Assembly (NCBI RefSeq): GCF_024704725.1
Contig: NZ_JALIQS010000004.1
Location: 248,001 to 312,000 of the forward strand
Origin: Shinella sp. CPCC 101442
Lineage (GTDB): Bacteria > Pseudomonadota > Alphaproteobacteria > Rhizobiales > Rhizobiaceae
DNA: 64,000 nt
Direction of reading: 5' to 3'
In this document: piece by piece, positions 26,307 to 35,764 of the stretch
How positions within the stretch are numbered: position 1 is the stretch's first letter
Layout of the letters: each line of letters begins with the position of its first letter
Translations under genes and position numbers: made by a program
The notes under the pieces: generated by a model
Seen by the model: only the letters and a program-made list of their open reading frames with translations
Database searches by the model: none
What the model was told of the DNA's origin: nothing

Positions 26307-26909
26307 TCAATGGGTGCGGCGGTAGGTCCACAGCTGTGCGGGCGGGATGTTGCGCACGACGAAGTCGAGATGGGTGATCTGGTAGCGATCCGGCATCGCG
26401 ACGACGGGCGAGAGCGGGCCGTAGGAGATCTGCACCACGGGGCGACCGGCGGGGATACGCGACAGCAAATCCTCGATCATCGAGACGCGCATATGCATCG
26501 GGAAGTTCAGGAGCGGCACGGCGGAGACGACGCTGTCGAAGGTCGTGTCGCGCAGTTCGCCAAGCGTCTTGTCGAGATCGAAGGCGTCGCCATTGATGAA
26601 ATTGACGCCGTCGAAGCGGGCGACGAGATGGTTGTAGAAATCCGTCGAGAATTCGATGGAGGTCAGCTTTTCCGGGGCAAGACCGGTTTCCAGGATCGCC
26701 TTGGTGATGACCCCGGTGCCGGGGCCAAGTTCCAGAACCGGAAGGCCGGACTTGGGATCGATGACGCTCGCCATGCGGCGCGCGGTGATGGAGGAGGTGG
26801 GGATGATCGAGCCGACGGCTCGCGTATTGTTCATCCAGCCCTTGAAGAAACGGATTTCGTCGCCGAATTTCTTGCCGAGCCGTTCCTTGACCTTCACGCG
26901 CAACGTCAT
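26307..26909 (-). CDS. pmtA: Phosphatidylethanolamine N-methyltransferase (PmtA, rhizobial type)
   Basis: This 200-residue SAM-dependent enzyme methylates phosphatidylethanolamine stepwise to phosphatidylcholine. SAM motif I is VLELGPGTGVITK (58-70). The N-terminal basic FFKGWMNNTRAVGSIIPTSS, before the Rossmann core, matches the Sinorhizobium/Agrobacterium-type enzymes that bind anionic membranes. The ATG at 26909 has AGGGGGA 5 bp upstream, better than an ATG 15 bp earlier. It leads the operon pmtA-phosphatase-pyrF. A TGACG/CGTCA dyad (26989-27005) lies upstream. Confidence 0.9.
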   Translation of the reverse strand: MTLRVKVKERLGKKFGDEIRFFKGWMNNTRAVGSIIPTSSITARRMASVIDPKSGLPVLELGPGTGVITKAILETGLAPEKLTSIEFSTDFYNHLVARFDGVNFINGDAFDLDKTLGELRDTTFDSVVSAVPLLNFPMHMRVSMIEDLLSRIPAGRPVVQISYGPLSPVVAMPDRYQITHLDFVVRNIPPAQLWTYRRTH

Positions 26910-27064
26910 GCCATCCCCCTTCATGGTGCATTTTCTGGCCGGCAGCGGGATTCATTCCCATCCGCGTCGTCCGGCCATGGCGAATATGTGACGCGGTTTA
27001 CGTCAAAAACAAGTCTGATTGCGCCGTCGCCTTCAAGTTTCCCCGACATGCGAAAGCGTCTGCT

Positions 27065-27096
27065 TAAAAAAGAACCCGCCGGCGGCCGGCGGGTTC
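27065..27096 (-). terminator. Rho-independent terminator of dnaN
   Basis: Stem GAACCCGCCGG (27072-27082) / CCGGCGGGTTC (27086-27096), followed on the minus strand by TTTTTTAAG. It lies 33 bp beyond the dnaN stop. Confidence 0.9.
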
Positions 27097-27128
27097 GAGA
27101 ACGGTTTCCCAATGCCGCGCGGACGGTC

Positions 27129-28247
27129 CTAGACGCGCATCGGCATGAGTACGTAGAGCGCGTCGTCGCCGGCGAGATCGCGAACCAGCGTCGGCGAGCC
27201 CGGATCGGCGAGCATGAAGACGGCTTCGGAGCCCGAAAGCTGCGCGGTGATGTCGAGCAGGTATTTCGCGTTGAAGCCGATTTCGAGCGGGTCGTTGTCG
27301 TAGCCGACGGCCAGTTCTTCCGTGGCGCTGCCCGAATCCGGATTGTTGACCGTCAGTGTCAGCTGGCCCTCGACGAGCGCCAGTTTCACGGCGCGGCCGC
27401 GCTCGGAGGAAATGGTGGAGACGCGGTCGACGGCCTGCGCGAAGGACTGGCAGTCGATCTTCAGTTCCTTGTCGTTGTTGGCGGGGATCACGCGCTGGTA
27501 ATCCGGGAACGTGCCGTCGATCAGCTTGGATGTCAGCACGATCGAGCCGATGGTGAAGCGGATTTTTGCATCGGACACTTCGACCGTGACGATCAATTCC
27601 GGATTGTCGACCAGCTTCTGCAACTCGCCGACCGTCTTGCGCGGGATGATGATGCCGGGCATGCCCTCGGAGCCCGAGGGTGCTTCGACATCGGCGCGGG
27701 CGAGGCGGTGGCCGTCGGTGGCGACGGCGCGCAGCTTCAGCTGGCCGGCGCTTTCGATCGTGTGAATGAAGATGCCGTTGAGATAGTAACGGGTCTCTTC
27801 CGTCGAGATCGCAAACTGCGTGCGATCGATCAGCATCTTGAGGTCCGTCGCCTTGAGGCGGAACGTGTGCGAAAAGCTGCCGGCTGTAAGGTCGGGGAAA
27901 TCCGACTGCGGCAGGCACTGCAGCGAGAATTTCGAGCGGCCCGAGGTGACCGTCATGGAGGCGCCGTCGGCACTGGTGGCGAGCAGCACTTCCGAACCGT
28001 CCGAAAGCTTGCGCACGATATCGTAGAGCAGATGGGCGGGAACGGTCGTGGCACCCGCCTGCTCGACCTGGGCGGGGGTCGCCTCGGTGATTTCGAGGTC
28101 GAGGTCGGTCGCCTTCATATCGAGGCTCGCGCCGTCGGCGCGCAGCAGCACGTTCGAGAGGATCGGGATCGTGTTGCGCCGCTCGACCACGCGGTGAACG
28201 TGGTTCAACGACTTCAGAAGATTGGACCGCTCGAGAGTAATGCGCAT
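27129..28247 (-). CDS. dnaN: DNA polymerase III beta subunit (sliding clamp)
   Basis: A 372-residue clamp with three repeated beta-clamp domains (about 1-120, 127-250, 251-372). It opens MRITLERSNLLKSLNHV and ends VLMPMRV, as is universal for DnaN. ATDGHRLA in domain 2 and the C-terminal hydrophobic-pocket residues are present. The length is standard. It is divergent from rsmI across 231 bp. It is about 35 kb from dnaA, as in other Rhizobiales, where dnaA and dnaN are not adjacent. Confidence 0.98.
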   Translation of the reverse strand: MRITLERSNLLKSLNHVHRVVERRNTIPILSNVLLRADGASLDMKATDLDLEITEATPAQVEQAGATTVPAHLLYDIVRKLSDGSEVLLATSADGASMTVTSGRSKFSLQCLPQSDFPDLTAGSFSHTFRLKATDLKMLIDRTQFAISTEETRYYLNGIFIHTIESAGQLKLRAVATDGHRLARADVEAPSGSEGMPGIIIPRKTVGELQKLVDNPELIVTVEVSDAKIRFTIGSIVLTSKLIDGTFPDYQRVIPANNDKELKIDCQSFAQAVDRVSTISSERGRAVKLALVEGQLTLTVNNPDSGSATEELAVGYDNDPLEIGFNAKYLLDITAQLSGSEAVFMLADPGSPTLVRDLAGDDALYVLMPMRV

Positions 28248-28478
28248 GAACTGTACCGCTTTCGACCGCTGGCACGCCGGAACCCGGCGCGGCATTGCCT
28301 TGAAACTCCGGCTGGGCCGGAAAGATGGGACCGGCAAAATGGCAGAATTTCCCGCCCGATTGCAAGTGCTAACGGCGCGGCACACACGATAGTCAACGGT
28401 CCGGCCTTGCGGGGGCATCGGTGCTCGCCCATAAGGAGTGAAAACTGCGGCCGTCCACCGGCCGGAAAGGCGACGGCA

Positions 28479-29405
28479 ATGCGGGACGAGACGGCGGCGG
28501 GCGGCACGGGCGAAAGCGGCAAGACATTCCGCCTGCACAATGCCGTCATCCCCGCCCGGCCGCTGGAGCCGGCGCTCTATCTCGTCGCAACCCCCATCGG
28601 CAATCTCTCCGACATTACGCTGCGCGCGTTGGAAACACTTGCTGGAGCCGACGTGCTCGCCTGCGAGGACACCCGCGTCACCCGCGTGCTGCTCGACCGC
28701 TACGGCATCGTCAACCGGCCCTACGCCTATCACGAGCATAATGCGGATGAAGCAGGCCCGCGCCTCATCGCGGCGCTGGACGCCGGCAAATCCGTGGCGC
28801 TCGTTTCCGATGCCGGCACGCCGCTCGTTTCCGATCCCGGCTATCGCCTCGCGCTGCTGGCCATCGCGGCCGGCCACCGCGTCGTGCCCATTCCCGGCGC
28901 TTCCGCGCCGCTTGCCGCGCTCGTCGGCTCGGGCCTGCCGAACGACGCCTTCTTCTTCGCCGGCTTCCTTCCGACCAAGGACAAGGCAAAGCGCGACCGT
29001 CTCGCCGAATTGGCGAGTGTGCCCGCGACGCTGCTGTTCTTCGAATCACCGCACCGCATCGCCGCGACCGTTGCCGCCGCCGCCGACGTGCTGGGCGAGG
29101 GGCGGGCAGCCTGCGTCAGCCGCGAACTGACCAAGACCTTCGAAGAATTCCGACGCGGCACGCTCGGCGAACTCGCGGCCCACTATGGCGACGGCCACAC
29201 CGTCAAGGGCGAGATCGTTTTCGTCATCGGTCCGCCCGGCGAGGCGGCCGCCCCCGAGGCAGAGGATGTCGACAGGCTTCTGACGGCTTTGGTGAAGGAC
29301 ATGTCGGCCGGCAAGGCGGCGACGGAAGCGGCACGCCAGACGGGCCTGCCGCGCCGCGACCTCTATCAACGCCTCATCGATCTCAAGGGTGGCGATGCGG
29401 GATAG
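28479..29405 (+). CDS. rsmI: 16S rRNA (cytidine(1402)-2'-O)-methyltransferase
   Basis: A 308-residue tetrapyrrole-methylase-fold enzyme that modifies C1402 in the ribosomal decoding centre. [15 protein letters not shown] (about 33-47), [19 protein letters not shown] and the FFESPHRI stretch are all RsmI signatures. The ATG at 28479 has GGAAAGG upstream; the frame is open far upstream but with no homology. It overlaps yraN by 11 bp, a common pairing. Confidence 0.96.
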   Translation: MRDETAAGGTGESGKTFRLHNAVIPARPLEPALYLVATPIGNLSDITLRALETLAGADVLACEDTRVTRVLLDRYGIVNRPYAYHEHNADEAGPRLIAALDAGKSVALVSDAGTPLVSDPGYRLALLAIAAGHRVVPIPGASAPLAALVGSGLPNDAFFFAGFLPTKDKAKRDRLAELASVPATLLFFESPHRIAATVAAAADVLGEGRAACVSRELTKTFEEFRRGTLGELAAHYGDGHTVKGEIVFVIGPPGEAAAPEAEDVDRLLTALVKDMSAGKAATEAARQTGLPRRDLYQRLIDLKGGDAG

Positions 29406-29763
29406 AGCGGCGGACCCCAACCGGCTCAAGGCTTTTCGCCGGGGTCACGTCTCCGAATATCTCGCCGCGCTCTATCTTCTCGCCAAAGGCTACCGCATCC
29501 GCGCGATCCGCTACCGCACGAAGCTCGGCGAGATCGACATCATCGCGCGTCGCGGCGATCTTGTCGTCTGCGTCGAGGTGAAGGCGCGTCGCGATGTGGG
29601 CAGCGCCGTCTTCGCCGTCACCGGCACCGCGCAGCACCGCATCCGCGCGGCCAGCGACATCTGGCTGTCCCGCCAGCCGGACGCCCATCGCCTCTCGTTA
29701 CGGTATGATATCGTTGCGGTCTTGCCGTGGCGGCTTCCAAAACACTTCGTGGATGCGTTTTGA
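29395..29763 (+). CDS. YraN family (UPF0102) endonuclease-like protein
   Basis: A 122-residue protein with a restriction-endonuclease-like fold. The core [21 protein letters not shown] holds the Glu, Asp and ExK catalytic-type residues, and the N-terminal [19 protein letters not shown] helix is typical. The start is either ATG 29395 or GTG 29389; the former keeps AAGGG at good distance. Function is unproven; suggestions include DNA or chromosome processing. It overlaps rsmI by 11 bp. Confidence 0.92.
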   Translation: MRDRAADPNRLKAFRRGHVSEYLAALYLLAKGYRIRAIRYRTKLGEIDIIARRGDLVVCVEVKARRDVGSAVFAVTGTAQHRIRAASDIWLSRQPDAHRLSLRYDIVAVLPWRLPKHFVDAF

Positions 29764-29785
29764 GCAAAAGGAAAATGTAGCGAAA

Positions 29786-29828
29786 CTGACATGAAAGCGT
29801 AACGCGCCTGTCACGGTCGCTGCTTAGT
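29786..29828 (+). promoter_or_regulatory. Pho box and promoter of the ugp operon
   Basis: Three 7-mers spaced at exactly 11 bp: CTGACAT (29786-29792), GCGTAAC (29797-29803) and CTGTCAC (29808-29814). Outer ones match the PhoB half-site CTGTCAT at 6 of 7 positions each, and the middle one is degenerate. A -10-like CTTAGT (29823-29828) follows. The position just before ugpB fits phosphate-starvation control by PhoB. Confidence 0.75.
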
Positions 29829-29865
29829 GCACGCCTCACACCAAGTCCGGTGAAGAGGAGCTCCC

Positions 29866-31164
29866 ATGTTCAAGCCGCTTTCCCTCGCAGGTTTCGCACT
29901 CGCCATGTCCGCTACGGCATCGATGGCCGCCACCAACATCACCTGGTGGCACGGCATGGCCGGCCGCAACGGCGAAGTCATCAACGAAGTCGCCAAGAAG
30001 TTCAACGACGCCCAGACGGCCTGCGCCATCACCCCGGTTTCCAAGGGCACCTATGAGGAGGCGCTCGCTTCCGGCATCGCGGCCTTCCGCGCCGGCGAAC
30101 AGCCGAACATCCTGCAGGTTTTTGATGCCGGCGCAGCGACGATCATCAACGCTCCAGGCGCCGTCATTCCGGCCGAAGACCTGATCACCCAGGCCGGCTA
30201 CACCTTCGACCGGGAAGCCTTCATCGAGGGCGTGCGCTACTTCTACGCTGCTCCGGATGGTAAGTTCGTCGGCATGCCGTTCAACTCCTCGGCGCCGATC
30301 ATGTATGTCAACACCGAAGCCCTGGAAAAGGTCGGCGTCGAAGCGCCGAAGACCTGGGAAGAGTTCGAGGCGATCGCACCGAAGCTGAAGGAAGCCGGCT
30401 ACCTGCCGCTCGTCCAGTCGCAGCTGACCTGGCAGTTCACGGAAAACTTCTTCTCGCGCCACAACATCCAGTTCGCGACGAACAACAACGGTTACGACTC
30501 GGTCGTCGACACCAAGATCAACATGACGGACCCGAACCTCGTCATGATGTTCACCAAGCTCAAGGCCTGGGCTGACGAAGGCTATTTCGGCTACTACGGC
30601 GCCGGCTGGAACGACAACCAGAAGCTCTTCGAAGACGGCAAGGCCGCCTTCTGGATCGGTTCCTCGGGTTCGTTCGGCGGCCTCCAGAAGACCGCGCAGA
30701 AGCCGTTCTCGGCAACCTTCCTGCCCTACTGGAACAGCATCCAGGGTGCCGGCACCAACACCTTCATCGGCGGCGCTGCTCTCTTCGCCATGTCCGGCAA
30801 GCCGGAAGCCGAAAACAAGTGCACGGCCGACTTCTTCCAGTTCCTGACCTCGCCGGAAGTGCAGAAGTTCTACCACGAGGCCACCGGCTACGTCGCCATC
30901 ACCAAGGCAGCCTATGAACTCGCGAAGTCCGAAGGCTATTACAAGGAAAAGCCGGCTGCCGAAGTCGGCATCCAGCAGTTGATGCTCAAGTCCGGCGACT
31001 GGTCGAAGGGCTACCGCCTCGGCTTCTACCCGCAGATCCGTGAAATCATGGAACGCGAATACGGCCGCATCTTCGCTGGCGAAACCTCCGTCGAAGACGC
31101 CCTGAAGACGATCGAGACCGAAGCGAACGACCTGCTCGCCCGCTTCGCCAAGACCGCCGGCTGA
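29866..31164 (+). CDS. ugpB: sn-Glycerol-3-phosphate ABC transporter, periplasmic binding protein
   Basis: This 432-residue solute-binding protein (cluster B/UgpB) has a Sec signal ending at SMA-A (about residue 21). The mature start TNITWWHGMAGRNGEVINE and later GYFGYYGAGWNDNQKLF (SBP_bac_8 type) are UgpB signatures. It captures sn-glycerol-3-phosphate, and glycerophosphodiesters, as a phosphorus source. GAGGAG sits before the ATG. It is first in ugpBAEC and preceded by a Pho box. Confidence 0.95.
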   Translation: MFKPLSLAGFALAMSATASMAATNITWWHGMAGRNGEVINEVAKKFNDAQTACAITPVSKGTYEEALASGIAAFRAGEQPNILQVFDAGAATIINAPGAVIPAEDLITQAGYTFDREAFIEGVRYFYAAPDGKFVGMPFNSSAPIMYVNTEALEKVGVEAPKTWEEFEAIAPKLKEAGYLPLVQSQLTWQFTENFFSRHNIQFATNNNGYDSVVDTKINMTDPNLVMMFTKLKAWADEGYFGYYGAGWNDNQKLFEDGKAAFWIGSSGSFGGLQKTAQKPFSATFLPYWNSIQGAGTNTFIGGAALFAMSGKPEAENKCTADFFQFLTSPEVQKFYHEATGYVAITKAAYELAKSEGYYKEKPAAEVGIQQLMLKSGDWSKGYRLGFYPQIREIMEREYGRIFAGETSVEDALKTIETEANDLLARFAKTAG

Positions 31165-31231
31165 TCCGTCGCTCGCCTGAAATCCGTGCCGGGGGCTGAA
31201 GCTCCCGGCACGCCGCTATGAAGGTGGCCCC

Positions 31232-32113
31232 ATGAAGCGCGTGCAGTTTTCCTCGCCCTATCTGCCCTATCTCTTTATCGCACCGCAGATGGCGATCATC
31301 TTCGTGTTCTTCTACTGGCCGTCCGTACAGGCGATCCAGTCGTCCTTCTATCTCGAAGACCCGTTCGGTTTCGGCTCGACCTTCGTCGGCCTGTCCAACT
31401 ATGTCGATGCGCTGGGCTCTGCGCAGTACCAGTCGATTGCCCGCTTCACGGTGGTCTTCACCGCGCTGGTGACCTTCCTCTCGCTCGGGTTCGGCATGCT
31501 GCTCGCCGTCAAGGCCGATGCGGTGCTGAAGGGCAGCTCGACCTACAAGACGCTGCTCATCTGGGTCTACGCCATCGCCCCGCCCGTCGCCGGCCTGATG
31601 GGCATGATGTTCTTCGACCAGCATATCGGCCCGCTGGTGAAGTTCGCCGCCCTTTTCGGCTGGGACATGAAGGTCGGTCTCAATTACAATGACACCGCCT
31701 TCGCAATGATCGCCGTCTCGGTCTGGAAGCAGATCCCGTACAATTTCATCTTCATTCTCTCGGGCCTCCAGAGCATTCCCGTTTCGGTGCGCGAAGCTGC
31801 CGCCATCGATTGCCGCTCGGGCGTGCGCCGCTTCTGGACGATGACGCTGCCGCTGCTGGCGCCCACCGCCTTCTTCCTGCTCATCATCAACATGACCTAT
31901 GCGCTGTTCGACACGTTCGGCGTCATCGACGTGATGGTGAAGGACAAGGCCGCCAACAACCCGATCACGCTGGTTTACAAGGTCTATATGGACGGGTTCC
32001 GCGGCAACGATCTCGGCGGTTCCTCGGCCCAGTCCGTCATCCTGATGATCGTCGTCTTCGTGCTGACTGTCTTCCAGTTCCGCTTCATCGAGCGGCGCGT
32101 GCACTACAATTGA
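31232..32113 (+). CDS. ugpA: sn-Glycerol-3-phosphate ABC transporter permease
   Basis: This 293-residue permease of the MalF/UgpA type has six membrane segments and the cytoplasmic EAA loop REAAAIDCRSGVRRFWTMTLP near residues 187-207, which docks the ATPase. It pairs with UgpE. The start is 67 bp after ugpB, with GAAGGTGG upstream of the ATG. Confidence 0.95.
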   Translation: MKRVQFSSPYLPYLFIAPQMAIIFVFFYWPSVQAIQSSFYLEDPFGFGSTFVGLSNYVDALGSAQYQSIARFTVVFTALVTFLSLGFGMLLAVKADAVLKGSSTYKTLLIWVYAIAPPVAGLMGMMFFDQHIGPLVKFAALFGWDMKVGLNYNDTAFAMIAVSVWKQIPYNFIFILSGLQSIPVSVREAAAIDCRSGVRRFWTMTLPLLAPTAFFLLIINMTYALFDTFGVIDVMVKDKAANNPITLVYKVYMDGFRGNDLGGSSAQSVILMIVVFVLTVFQFRFIERRVHYN

Positions 32114-32126
32114 GAGGGCGAGCCCC

Positions 32127-32969
32127 ATGAACCGCATCCGCCTTTTCGATCATCTGGTGCTCATGTTCGGCGTCTTCATCATGGTGGCGCCCGTCGTGGT
32201 CGCCTTCATGACCTCGACGCACGAGGCCGCCGACATTCACCGCAACGGCCTTTCGCTGACCTGGGGCGACCATTTCGCGGAAACCTACGACAAAGTCCTG
32301 ACGCGCAAGGGCGGTTTCACCGGCGAGATCACCGGCGCCCGCATGATCTGGAACTCCATGATCCTCGGCGTGGGCTTTGCGGCCGGCAAGATCGTCCTGT
32401 CGATGCTCGCCGCCTATGCCATCGTCTATTTCCGCTTCAGGCTCGGCACGCTGTTCTTCTGGATGATTTTCACGACGCTGCTGCTGCCGCTCGAAGTGCG
32501 CATCGTCCCCTCCTACGAGGTGATGAACAAGCTGGCGCTCACCAACACCTATACCGGCCTCATCGTGCCGCTCCTGGCGTCGGCCACCGGCACCTTCTTC
32601 TTCCGCCAGTTCTTCAAGTCCGTGCCCGAAGAGCTGCTGGAGGCCGCGCGCATCGACGGGGCGGGGCCGTTCAAGTTCTTCATCGACGTGCTGGTGCCGC
32701 TCTCGCGCACCATGATCGCGGCGATCTTCATCATCATGTTCGTCTATGGCTGGAACCAGTATCTCTGGCCGACGCTGATGACGACCGACGAGCGCTTCTT
32801 CACGCTGGTGCGCGGCATCAAGCAGATCCTGCTCGTGTGGGTCGGCTCCAACATTCCCGATTACAACGAGGCCTTTGCGCTGGCGATCCTCGCCATGCTG
32901 CCGCCGGTCATGATCGTGCTGATCTTCCAGCGGTGGTTCATCAAGGGCCTCACCGAAAGCGACAAGTAA
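32127..32969 (+). CDS. ugpE: sn-Glycerol-3-phosphate ABC transporter permease
   Basis: A 280-residue permease of the MalG/UgpE type. The EAA motif ELLEAARIDGAGPFKFFIDV (about 172-191) and six hydrophobic segments are visible. It starts 13 bp after the ugpA stop and ends with the IKGLTESDK tail typical of UgpE. It forms the channel with UgpA. Confidence 0.95.
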   Translation: MNRIRLFDHLVLMFGVFIMVAPVVVAFMTSTHEAADIHRNGLSLTWGDHFAETYDKVLTRKGGFTGEITGARMIWNSMILGVGFAAGKIVLSMLAAYAIVYFRFRLGTLFFWMIFTTLLLPLEVRIVPSYEVMNKLALTNTYTGLIVPLLASATGTFFFRQFFKSVPEELLEAARIDGAGPFKFFIDVLVPLSRTMIAAIFIIMFVYGWNQYLWPTLMTTDERFFTLVRGIKQILLVWVGSNIPDYNEAFALAILAMLPPVMIVLIFQRWFIKGLTESDK

Positions 32970-32981
32970 GGAGACAGTCCG

Positions 32982-34091
32982 ATGGCATCGATCGGCATTC
33001 GCGACGTATCCAAGATCTATAATGGCGGCGTGACCGCGGTCAGCGCCGTCAATATCGACATCGCCGACGGCGAATTCATCGTGCTCGTCGGCCCCTCGGG
33101 CTGCGGAAAATCGACGCTTTTGCGCATGGTCGCGGGACTGGAGACGATCAGCCAGGGCGAGGTGACGATCGGCGGGCGCACCGTCAACGATATCGACCCG
33201 GCCGATCGGGACATCGCCATGGTGTTCCAGAACTATGCGCTCTATCCGCACATGACCGTTTACGAAAATCTCGCCTACGGCCTAAAGAACCGCCGCACGC
33301 CGAAAGCGGAGATCGAAGCGCGCGTGGCGGAAGCCGCCCGCATGCTCGAACTCCAGCCCTATCTGGAGCGCAAGCCGCGCGCGCTTTCGGGCGGCCAGCG
33401 CCAGCGTGTCGCCATGGGACGCGCCATCGTGCGCAAACCCTCGGCCTTCCTGTTCGACGAACCGCTGTCGAACCTCGACGCGAAGTTGCGCGTCTCCATG
33501 CGCGGCGAGATCAAGCGCCTGCAGCGCCGCGTCGGCACGACCTCGATCTACGTCACCCATGACCAGCTCGAAGCGATGACGCTCGCCGACCGGCTCGTCG
33601 TTCTCTCGGGCGGCAGGATCGAGCAGATCGGCCGTCCGCTCGATGTCTATCACCGCCCGGCAACGACCTTTGTCGCAAGCTTCATCGGCTCGCCAGCCAT
33701 GAATCTCGTCAACGGCGAAGTGCATGGCAGCAAGCTCGCGCTCGGTCCGGCGCTGATCGATCTCGGCGCCGCCGTGCCGACTCAGGGTGCCGTCACCGTC
33801 GGCCTGCGTGCCGAAGACCTGCGCCTCCATGACGATGGGCAGGGCGGCCTGCCGTTCCGCATCGACTATGTCGAGGAACTCGGCGCCCAGCGCCTCGTCC
33901 ATGGCATGGTCGGCGACCAGCCGCTTGTCGCGGCCCTCTCTTCGGAAATCCCGTTGCCCGAAACGGCATCGCTTTCCATCGCACCGTCGCGGCTGCATTT
34001 CTTCGATACGGCAAGCGGCCGGCGCATCGACTGGTCGGCCGAGGCGGCCGGGCCGGTCGCGGCTGCCGTCGTCTCGGAGGTCGTGGCATGA
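32982..34091 (+). CDS. ugpC: sn-Glycerol-3-phosphate ABC transporter ATPase
   Basis: A 369-residue ATPase with Walker [10 protein letters not shown] (37-45), signature LSGGQ (135-139), Walker B FLFDE (156-160) and the H-loop THDQ, followed by a C-terminal TOBE/regulatory domain (about 240-350). Relatives include MalK-type ATPases, and context fixes the substrate. Its stop overlaps the next start (ATGATG, 4 bp), so translation is coupled to the EEP hydrolase. Confidence 0.95.
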   Translation: MASIGIRDVSKIYNGGVTAVSAVNIDIADGEFIVLVGPSGCGKSTLLRMVAGLETISQGEVTIGGRTVNDIDPADRDIAMVFQNYALYPHMTVYENLAYGLKNRRTPKAEIEARVAEAARMLELQPYLERKPRALSGGQRQRVAMGRAIVRKPSAFLFDEPLSNLDAKLRVSMRGEIKRLQRRVGTTSIYVTHDQLEAMTLADRLVVLSGGRIEQIGRPLDVYHRPATTFVASFIGSPAMNLVNGEVHGSKLALGPALIDLGAAVPTQGAVTVGLRAEDLRLHDDGQGGLPFRIDYVEELGAQRLVHGMVGDQPLVAALSSEIPLPETASLSIAPSRLHFFDTASGRRIDWSAEAAGPVAAAVVSEVVA

Positions 34092-35083
34092 TGATCCGCA
34101 CCACCGTAGACCGGCTCGCCGCCCCGAGCGAAGATGACCGCAAGGCGATTGCCACGCTGGAAAAATCCATTGCCGCCCATGATGGCCGCATGGCGGAGCT
34201 TGCCTGCATGAATGCGGTGGAGGCGGGTGGAAGCGCCGAACGCGCCGAGCCGCTGCCGTTCCCCCTCACCGTCGCCGCCTGGAACCTGGAGCGCTGCCTC
34301 TTTCCGAAGCAGAGTGCCGACCATCTTGGCGTCACCGGCGCCGAGGTCGTGCTGCTCTCCGAAATGGATGACGGCATGGCGCGCACGCGGCAGGCCCATA
34401 CGACGGCTGAACTCGCTGACGAACTTGGCATGGCCTATCTGTACGGCGTGGAGTTCATCGAACTCGGTCTCGGCTCCGATACGGAGCTGGAATTCTGCAA
34501 GGATAATTTCAACAGCCGTGGCCTGCACGGCAACGGCCTGCTTTCCACCGTGCCGCTGCATCAACCTTTCCTGCACCGCTTGGCAGGCGAGCGCCTGTGG
34601 TTCATGGGCGAGGTCGATCAGCCGCGGCTGGGCGAGCGCATGGCGATCGGCGCCGTCATCAACACCGAATCCGGTCCGCTCGTGCTCGTCTCCACCCATC
34701 TGGAGAGCGCCACGACGGCCACCTGGCGCGAACGGCAGGTCGTCGACCTGATGGACGCAGTTGATGCCGCTTTCCCTGGCCTACCCGTTCTCATCGGCGG
34801 CGATCTCAACACCGGCAACCATGCCGGCGGCGATTTCGAGGCGGAGGGTCTTTTCACCCGCTCGGCCGAGCGTGGCTTTACCCGCCATGGCGGCCCGCTC
34901 GATGGGATGACGACGCGCCCGAGCCTCATCACCCGCTGGCCGGAACGCGCCATGAAGCTCGACTGGTTCCTGTCGCGCGGCCTTGCTGTCTCTGAGACGG
35001 CAATCGTCTCGTCGCTCTCTCCCTCCGGCCGGCCGCTGTCCGATCATGACCTCATCACCTGCCGGATCGATGGCTTCGCCTGA
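34088..35083 (+). CDS. EEP-family hydrolase coupled to the ugp operon
   Basis: This 331-residue endonuclease/exonuclease/phosphatase-fold protein carries [14 protein letters not shown] (metal Glu), [15 protein letters not shown] and SDHDLIT, the full set of EEP metal and catalytic residues. No signal peptide. It overlaps ugpC by 4 bp, so it is made with the importer. The likely job is to release phosphate or glycerol-3-phosphate from an imported phosphodiester, filling the place of UgpQ, which is absent here. This is inference from coupling and fold; the true substrate is unknown. Confidence 0.85.
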   Translation: MMIRTTVDRLAAPSEDDRKAIATLEKSIAAHDGRMAELACMNAVEAGGSAERAEPLPFPLTVAAWNLERCLFPKQSADHLGVTGAEVVLLSEMDDGMARTRQAHTTAELADELGMAYLYGVEFIELGLGSDTELEFCKDNFNSRGLHGNGLLSTVPLHQPFLHRLAGERLWFMGEVDQPRLGERMAIGAVINTESGPLVLVSTHLESATTATWRERQVVDLMDAVDAAFPGLPVLIGGDLNTGNHAGGDFEAEGLFTRSAERGFTRHGGPLDGMTTRPSLITRWPERAMKLDWFLSRGLAVSETAIVSSLSPSGRPLSDHDLITCRIDGFA

Positions 35084-35174
35084 AATATGACGGATATTTA
35101 AAATTCGATCGATTGCTTGAACGGCGCTGTTACCCGCTTCGGCTAGTCTTTCCCCGGATTGTAAGGGGGATAAG

Positions 35175-35678
35175 ATGGTCTTCAAGCTGATGTTCGTTGC
35201 GATGGTCGGTGCCGCCATGCGCTCGCGTTCGACCGAGGAGAAAACGCCTCGGCCGTTGGTCGCGGCTTCGCTCGATGACTTGGAAATGGCGCCGAGCCCG
35301 ATCGAACCGTCATGGATACTGGAAGGAAACCCCGAGGCGCGGCTTTCGCTGCATTCGCGGGCCTATGACGAGCAGGCGACGACAGCGATCTGGGATTGCA
35401 CGGCCGGCACCTTCCGCTGGTACTTCGGCTGGGACGAGACGGTGATGATCCTCGAGGGTGAAGTTCACATCACCGCCGAGGATGGCAGCCAGCGCACGCT
35501 GAAGGCCGGCGATATCGCCTATTTCCCCGGCAAGAGCTGGGCGACCTGGCGCATCGACACCTACGTCCGCAAGATCGCCTTCTGCCGCAAGGAGTTTCCC
35601 GCGCCCGTCAACCTGGCGCTGAAATTGCGCGACCGCCTGCGCGGCGGCAGTCCACCTTCCGGCGGTCTCGCCGCCTGA
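35175..35678 (+). CDS. Cupin domain protein (DUF861/EutQ-like)
   Basis: A 167-residue protein with one cupin barrel (about 75-145). FRWYFGWDETVMILEGEV is cupin motif 1 and LKAGDIAYFPGKSWATWRI motif 2, of the cupin_3 type found in ureidoglycine aminohydrolase-like proteins. The His residues usual for metal binding are largely absent from motif 1, so a metal-free binding role is possible. AAGGGGG precedes the ATG. It stands alone 91 bp after the ugp block. Confidence 0.82.
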   Translation: MVFKLMFVAMVGAAMRSRSTEEKTPRPLVAASLDDLEMAPSPIEPSWILEGNPEARLSLHSRAYDEQATTAIWDCTAGTFRWYFGWDETVMILEGEVHITAEDGSQRTLKAGDIAYFPGKSWATWRIDTYVRKIAFCRKEFPAPVNLALKLRDRLRGGSPPSGGLAA

Positions 35679-35764
35679 CATTTTCAATACTGCATCAAAA
35701 ATCCGGTATTGTATGTTGCCGGATGTGCTGTAAGCCATATTCACTCAACCCCGGAGGGTGTGCG

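Noticed and set aside
26274-28478. A very long plus-strand open frame continuing into rsmI (1043 codons in all)
   Set aside because: It is antisense to pmtA and dnaN, has no homology before the rsmI start and arises from the high GC content.
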